Translations under genes and position numbers: made by a program
Shown here: one piece after another, positions 6,226 through 9,847 of the stretch
Position numbering within the stretch: the first letter of the stretch is position 1
How the letters are laid out: the number at the start of each line of letters is the position of its first letter
Notes under the pieces: model-generated
Databases searched by the model: none
What the model was told of the DNA's origin: nothing
Seen by the model: only the letters and a program-made list of their open reading frames with translations
From: an uncultured bacterium
GTDB taxonomy: Bacteria > Actinomycetota > Coriobacteriia > Coriobacteriales > Coriobacteriaceae
Direction of reading: 5' to 3'
DNA: 9,847 nt
Assembly: GCA_905214615.1 (NCBI GenBank)
Contig: CAJMMX010000071.1
Location: 1-9,847 of the forward strand

Positions 6226-6325
6226 TGCTGAATACTCCGTTTTTTGCACGGCCCAGGCGGGGGTACATCAGGACCAGAAAAATCAATCCAACCTTTTTAT
6301 GCAATCTGCAATGGGAAGTATTCAA
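6226..6325 (-). repeat. Diverged intergenic repeat, copy B (inverted relative to copy A)
   Basis: Read on the minus strand, this stretch ends with CCGTGCA, an A run, then GGAGTATTCAGCA (6251-6226), matching the end of copy A except for the homopolymer and one base. A second block at 6274-6300 aligns to 5963-5989 at 16 of 27 positions. The far end carries GTATTCAA (6318-6325) in plus orientation, so the outer ends of the two copies are not equivalent. Confidence 0.5.
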
Positions 6326-6357
6326 AACACCAAGAGACAGCATTACTGACGTCCAAA

Positions 6358-6395
6358 TTGGGCGCGGGGCAGCGGCGCCTCCGCCCCGCGCCCAA
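6358..6395. terminator. Strong GC hairpin terminator between convergent genes
   Basis: Perfect 13-bp stem: TTGGGCGCGGGGC (6358-6370) with its complement at 6383-6395 and a 12-base loop. It lies 111 bases beyond the stop of the minus-strand amidohydrolase gene. On the minus strand the stem runs into CAATTTGG, a weak T run; on the plus strand there is little T tract. It is best read as the amidohydrolase terminator and perhaps as a backstop for plus-strand transcripts. Confidence 0.62.
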
Positions 6396-6505
6396 ATCAA
6401 GCAGAGCGGGGGCGCTCCTAACGGACCCCATAGGCAAACAAACGCAGCTCGAGCGCCATCCCAGAATAGGCTGCCCGAGCCGCGTTTAACGGTACGGCAT
6501 GAATA

Positions 6506-8143
6506 TTAGCGCTCGTAGATTAAGTTGCCCGCCAGGTAGGTGGCCTGAACCTTGGTGGCTTGCAGCTCTTGGGGGTCGATGGCGAGCGGGTTTTGGTCCA
6601 GGACTACCAGGTCGGCGTATTTGCCGGGCTCTAGGCTGCCGAGGTTTTGCTCGTCGCCCGCTGCGTACGCGCTGCCAAGCGTGTAGTTGCGCAGGGCCGT
6701 TGCCGCGTCGATACGCTCGCTCGGCAGCCAGCCGCCCTCGGGCCAGTGGCTGCGGGGATCTTGGCGCGTGATAGCCGTGTAGAGCACGTTCATGCTGGTA
6801 ACGGCCGTGATGGGGCTGTCGGTACCGAAAGCTTGACGGATACCGCGCTGCTGATAAGTTGCGAACGGCCACATGATGCGGCTGCGTTCCAGGCCCAGGT
6901 CGCGCTCCGGGCCACCCGGGTCGAGCGTGATGTGGCAAGGCTGGCTCGAGGCAATGACGTTGAGTTTGCGCAGACGATCGATGTCCTCGGGCAGCAGATT
7001 CTCCAAATGCTCAAGCGTATTATGGCCGTGCGGGGGCAAACCGTAGAGCTCTGCCGCCTCCTCAAAGATATCGAGCGCGGCATGGATGGCGCCGTCGCCG
7101 ATAACGTGGATGCGCACGGTGTGGCCGCGCTCGGCTGCCGCCAGGACCAGCTTGCGCATGCGCTCGACGGGAACCGTCAGACGGCCCTGGTCGCCCGGGA
7201 AGCGCGGGTTGGTATAGGGATCGGTGAGGTATGCGGTGTGCTCGCTCGACACGCCATCGAAGAACTGCTTAAAGCCCGGCGCCGAGAGCAACGCATTGTT
7301 TGCGTAGCGGGTCTGAAGTTCTTCCAAGCGCGATTGGTCATCCAACAGCGTGGGGAACAGGTGGGCGCGAATGCCCAGCTTGCCAATCGCCTGAAGCTTG
7401 TCGTAGACGTCGTCGCGGATAAAGTCACAGCCCGGCATGGGCATGAGCGACATGTCGCAAATCGAGGTAATGCCCTGCTCGGCCATGCGTTTCATTTGGT
7501 CGGCATACGCGCTCGCGATGCGATCCTCGCCCAGCCACTCAAGACAGCGCGGCAGCAGCTGCATGGCCGCAGCCTCGTGAGCGATACCCGTGAGCTCGCC
7601 ATTTGCATCCTTGTCGTAGCTGCCACCCGCCGGCGGCTCGCTGTCGCGCGTCACGCCGAGTGCCTCGAGCGCGCGGCTGTTGAGCCACAGCGTGTGCCCG
7701 TCGCCCGAGTACATAACGCAGGGACGATCAGGAAATGCCGCATCGAGGGAGGCCTTGGTAGGGTGCTCGGGCGGATCCCAGCGGTAATCGCGCCAGCCCT
7801 GCGTCACGACCCAGGCGTCGTCGGGCAGGTCCTGGGAAAACTTGAGCGCGTCCTGCACCAGCGCCGCCTCGGACGTGCCCATATCCATGAGCATATACGG
7901 TGAGGAGCCAACCGAGGTATGGAAGAAATGCAGGTGCGCATCGTGGAAACCGGGGCAGACAAACTGCTCGCCGTAATCGACCACCGGCGTGGCGGCAGGT
8001 GCGGCGTCAATCACGTCATCGGGCGCACCGACTGCGACGATGCGATCGCCCGCAATGGCAATCGCCAGCTCGCGGGCGGTATCGATACCGTCTTGCGCGG
8101 TAAAAACGTTCTTGGAGCGGATAATCCGATCGATATGTTGCAT
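6506..8143 (-). CDS. Amidohydrolase family protein, YtcJ-like (Amidohydro_3)
   Basis: A cytosolic metal-dependent hydrolase of the amidohydrolase superfamily, 545 residues, normal for the YtcJ-like group. A beta-sandwich N-terminus (HIDRIIRSKNVFTAQ) leads into PGFHDAHLHF with metal ligands H70 and H72. Next come GHTLWLNSRALEALG, a candidate bridging lysine K292 in FKQFFDG, H346 in IHVIGDGAIHAAL, H379 in LEHLENL and D442 in GTDSPIT. The C-terminus has the returning phrase GSLEPGKYADLVVLD. The full metal-site set is present, so it should be active; the family acts on amide or related C-N bonds, but the substrate cannot be told. In-frame ATGs lie at 8155, 8149 and 8143. I prefer 8143 because GGGG at 8150-8153 sits 6 bases before it. 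The reading frame stays open far upstream, but that part is antisense to the M20 gene. It is divergent from the M20 hydrolase and may share regulation with it. Confidence 0.9.
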   Translation of the reverse strand: MQHIDRIIRSKNVFTAQDGIDTARELAIAIAGDRIVAVGAPDDVIDAAPAATPVVDYGEQFVCPGFHDAHLHFFHTSVGSSPYMLMDMGTSEAALVQDALKFSQDLPDDAWVVTQGWRDYRWDPPEHPTKASLDAAFPDRPCVMYSGDGHTLWLNSRALEALGVTRDSEPPAGGSYDKDANGELTGIAHEAAAMQLLPRCLEWLGEDRIASAYADQMKRMAEQGITSICDMSLMPMPGCDFIRDDVYDKLQAIGKLGIRAHLFPTLLDDQSRLEELQTRYANNALLSAPGFKQFFDGVSSEHTAYLTDPYTNPRFPGDQGRLTVPVERMRKLVLAAAERGHTVRIHVIGDGAIHAALDIFEEAAELYGLPPHGHNTLEHLENLLPEDIDRLRKLNVIASSQPCHITLDPGGPERDLGLERSRIMWPFATYQQRGIRQAFGTDSPITAVTSMNVLYTAITRQDPRSHWPEGGWLPSERIDAATALRNYTLGSAYAAGDEQNLGSLEPGKYADLVVLDQNPLAIDPQELQATKVQATYLAGNLIYER

Positions 8144-8231
8144 GGGCATCCCCATCTCTGGCAGGAAATTCAACACCCCCGAGTGTACTCCCCCGCCCTT
8201 GCAACAAAACTCCAAGCGGCAAACGGCAACT

Positions 8232-8260
8232 TTACCAGCCCTAGCGGCAGGTGGCATACT
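8232..8260 (+). promoter_or_regulatory. Candidate promoter for the M20 hydrolase gene
   Basis: TTACCA (8232-8237) and CATACT (8255-8260) are 17 bases apart and each match the sigma-70 consensus at 4 of 6 positions. Transcription would start near 8267, 45 bases before the ATG. The divergent gene has no equally good promoter in this 168-base gap; a small inverted motif GAGTGTACTC (8180-8189) lies on its side and might be an operator half, which is speculative. Confidence 0.35.
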
Positions 8261-8311
8261 GGAGAGAGCCTGTACGATTTTGCGATCAACCCAGCAAGGA
8301 GCAAATCGACC

Positions 8312-9775
8312 ATGACGAAAACCAAGGCACAGCAGATTATGGCAGCAACCGAGGTTCGCGCGGCAGACGACGTCACCGCGGCCATCCAAGATATCGCCGC
8401 CGAGTTTGAGCCCTATATCATCAAGCAGCGCCGGCACTTCCATAAGCACCCGGAGCTGAGCCTTGCCGAGGAGCGCACGACCTCCGACATCGCCAACCAG
8501 CTCGATGCCATGAATATCCCCTACGAGCGTCCACTCAAGACGGGCCTGGTGGCGACGCTTCGCGGTACCGCGCCGGACGCCTACCGCGAGGACGGCACGC
8601 CGCGCCGCCGCATCCTGCTGCGCGCCGACATCGACGCCCTGCCCGTCACCGAGCAGACCGGCGAGGAGTTCGCCAGCGTCAACGAGGGCTGCATGCATGC
8701 CTGCGGCCACGACTGCCATATCGCCATGATGCTCGGCACGTTGCAGATTCTGCGCCACATGACCGATGACATTCACGGCGAGGTCCGCATCGTGTTCCAG
8801 CCCAGCGAGGAAAACGGCCAGGGTGCCAAGCTCATGATCGGCACCGGCGTGCTCGATGGCGTCGATGGCGCCTATGCCGCTCACATTTGGAGCGAGGTCG
8901 ACGCCGGCACCGTGAGCTGCGAGCCCGGCCCGCGCATGGCCAATACCGACTGGTTCCGCATCGACGTTCGCGGCACCTCGTGCCACGGTGCCATGCCCCA
9001 GCGCGGCCACGACGCCGTTATGGTTGCCGCCGAAATCGTCAACGCCCTGCAGACCATCGTCTCGCGCGAGATTAGCCCCTACGAACCCGCCGTCATCACC
9101 GTCGGCGAACTGCACGGCGGCACCGCGCGCAACGTTATCGCCGGCACGGCGTACCTCGCCGGCACAGTGCGCACTTATGGCGACAAGACGCATGAGGAAA
9201 TGCCCGAGCTTATGCGCCGCATCGTGGAGCACACCGCAGCAGCACTAGGCGCCGAGGCCGAACTCACCGACTACACCATCGCCAACTACAAGGTCGAAAA
9301 CGATGCCGCCTCGAGCGAGCGCTGCCGCCAAGCTGTGCTCAAGTGCCTGGGCCCCGCAGGCGAGGGCCATTACCGCGGCACGCTTTCGGGCGAGGATTTC
9401 TCGGAGTACCTGCGCCGTGTGCCGGGCGTGCTCGCCTTTGTTGGCACGCGCAACCCCCAGATCGGCGCCACCTATGCCCAGCACTCCTGCTTCTACAAGA
9501 TCGACGAGAGCGTGCTCGCCAAGGGATCCATGGTAGCCGCCCAGTATGCCATCGACTTTTTGGCCGAGCCCACGCAAGAAGAGCTCGACGGCCCCACGAT
9601 CGCCGCGGTTGCCGAGACCAATCCCGACCTGGCCGCCAAGCTGCGCTCTGCCAAGGCAACGGCCGCCGAGGCCCGCGACGCCATGCACGACGCCCGCACC
9701 GCCCGCCATGCTGCCATCAAGGGCATCCACGATGCGCGGGCTGCCGCTCGCCACGAGGAGAAGCGCGACGAGTAA
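8312..9775 (+). CDS. M20 family metallo-amidohydrolase (M20D, IAA-amino acid/hippurate hydrolase-like)
   Basis: A cytosolic zinc/manganese amidohydrolase that removes acyl or amino-acyl groups from amino-acid conjugates. It has 487 residues. The core opens at about residue 35 with KQRRHFHKHPELSLAEERT. RADIDALPV carries the acidic residues beside the metal site, and MHACGHDCHIAM gives C131, H133 and H136. PSEENGQGAK gives E166 and E167, GTSCHGAMPQRGHDA is the dimer-domain histidine motif, and QHSCFYKIDE holds the last metal histidine H391. All are intact. The core ends near 420; the remaining 65 or so residues are a charged, Ala-rich, probably helical tail absent from the typical 390-400-residue members. 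AAGGAG at 8296-8301, 10 bases before the ATG, fixes the start; the frame is open further back only as antisense to the neighbour. Hippurate, N-acyl amino acids and aminobenzoyl-glutamate are possible substrates. Confidence 0.92.
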   Translation: MTKTKAQQIMAATEVRAADDVTAAIQDIAAEFEPYIIKQRRHFHKHPELSLAEERTTSDIANQLDAMNIPYERPLKTGLVATLRGTAPDAYREDGTPRRRILLRADIDALPVTEQTGEEFASVNEGCMHACGHDCHIAMMLGTLQILRHMTDDIHGEVRIVFQPSEENGQGAKLMIGTGVLDGVDGAYAAHIWSEVDAGTVSCEPGPRMANTDWFRIDVRGTSCHGAMPQRGHDAVMVAAEIVNALQTIVSREISPYEPAVITVGELHGGTARNVIAGTAYLAGTVRTYGDKTHEEMPELMRRIVEHTAAALGAEAELTDYTIANYKVENDAASSERCRQAVLKCLGPAGEGHYRGTLSGEDFSEYLRRVPGVLAFVGTRNPQIGATYAQHSCFYKIDESVLAKGSMVAAQYAIDFLAEPTQEELDGPTIAAVAETNPDLAAKLRSAKATAAEARDAMHDARTARHAAIKGIHDARAAARHEEKRDE

Positions 9776-9805
9776 TCGATTCGCTGGCATCTCGCAGTCA
9801 TAGCC

Positions 9806-9817
9806 ACATCGCGATGT
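9806..9817. other. 12-bp perfect palindrome downstream of the M20 gene
   Basis: ACATCGCGATGT reads the same on both strands. It lies 31 bases past the M20 stop codon. It could be an operator for a gene beyond the window or simple chance; nothing in the window decides. Confidence 0.2.
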
Positions 9818-9829
9818 CAAAGCGGGGGC

Positions 9830-9847
9830 GGACGTTTCGACACGTCC
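9830..9847. terminator. Hairpin at the window edge, possible M20 terminator (cut)
   Basis: GGACGT (9830-9835) and ACGTCC (9842-9847) pair around a 6-base loop. The bases before it are GCGGGGGC, so the stem would lengthen greatly if GCCCCCGC follows beyond the window. It lies 54 bases after the M20 stop, where a terminator is expected. The next bases are needed to confirm. Confidence 0.4.

Larger units (their letters stand above)
5904..6505. other. Gene-free convergent intergenic region with repeats and terminator
   Basis: About 600 bases between the LTA-synthase-like gene and the converging amidohydrolase gene. Open frames here are short, lack Shine-Dalgarno sites and resemble nothing I know. 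The stretch holds two diverged inverted repeat copies (5924-6039 and 6226-6325), a palindromic core between them (6088-6144) and a strong terminator stem (6358-6395). I see nothing assignable in 6396-6505. Confidence 0.7.

Noticed and set aside
5904..6505. CRISPR array or small protein genes in the gene-free gap
   Set aside because: There are no regularly spaced direct repeats; the repeats are two inverted diverged copies. The short frames lack ribosome binding sites and recognisable similarity.
7919..8311. Apparent N-terminal extension of the M20 protein
   Set aside because: It is antisense to the amidohydrolase start and crosses the shared promoter region; the real start at 8312 has a strong Shine-Dalgarno.
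8144..9232. Apparent 908-residue form of the amidohydrolase extending far upstream
   Set aside because: The extra 363 codons are antisense to the M20 gene. The YtcJ-like fold begins at about 8143, where a ribosome binding site is present.

Overview
The window most resembles a chromosomal stretch of a GC-rich Gram-positive bacterium of the Coriobacteriia, close to Collinsella. The reasons are the GroEL/GroES sequence character (GroEL tail ending in QGGGMY, the KTNDTVGDGTTTAT phrase), an LTA-synthase-family sulfatase, and high GC with strong Shine-Dalgarno sites. This placement comes from recognition and was not tested by a search.

Layout, left to right. (1) 49-675, + strand: the C-terminal half of an IS110-family transposase whose tail carries an XRE-like helix-turn-helix. 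The N-terminal RuvC-like DEDD half is missing. (2) 688-732: a perfect 15-bp stem between convergent transcription units, probably a bidirectional terminator. (3) 2835-808, - strand: groES then groEL, intact and ordinary, with a GC hairpin just upstream of the groES Shine-Dalgarno and no recognisable CIRCE or HAIR operator. (4) 3049-3821, + strand: a recognisable promoter, a small exported or membrane protein with a His/Cys metal-binding cluster, and the collapsed remnant of a zinc/manganese-type ABC substrate-binding lipoprotein gene. That remnant has lost its middle, its reading frame and its lipobox cysteine. (5) 3840-5903, + strand: a five-TM LTA-synthase-like phosphoglycerol transferase. 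(6) 5904-6505: about 600 bases with no credible gene, holding two diverged inverted copies of a repeat around a palindromic core, then a strong 13-bp terminator stem. (7) 8143-6506, - strand: a YtcJ-like Amidohydro_3 metal-dependent hydrolase. (8) 8312-9775, + strand: an M20D-type amidohydrolase/peptidase with a charged, Ala-rich C-terminal tail, divergent from (7). (9) 9776-9847: non-coding, ending in a hairpin cut by the window edge.

Functional picture. groES-groEL is a housekeeping chaperonin operon. The small His/Cys protein and the dead substrate-binding-protein gene look like what is left of a metal-uptake locus. The LTA-synthase-like gene follows 18 bases after the remnant's stop codon and may be read from the same promoter. 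The two divergent hydrolases share a 168-base control region and may act on related amide substrates, but the sequence does not fix the substrates. I found no CRISPR array, tRNA or rRNA gene, intact mobile element, or convincing new defence or biosynthetic system. The most notable items are the metal-locus decay, the inverted repeat pair at 5924-6325 and the transposase-HTH fusion.
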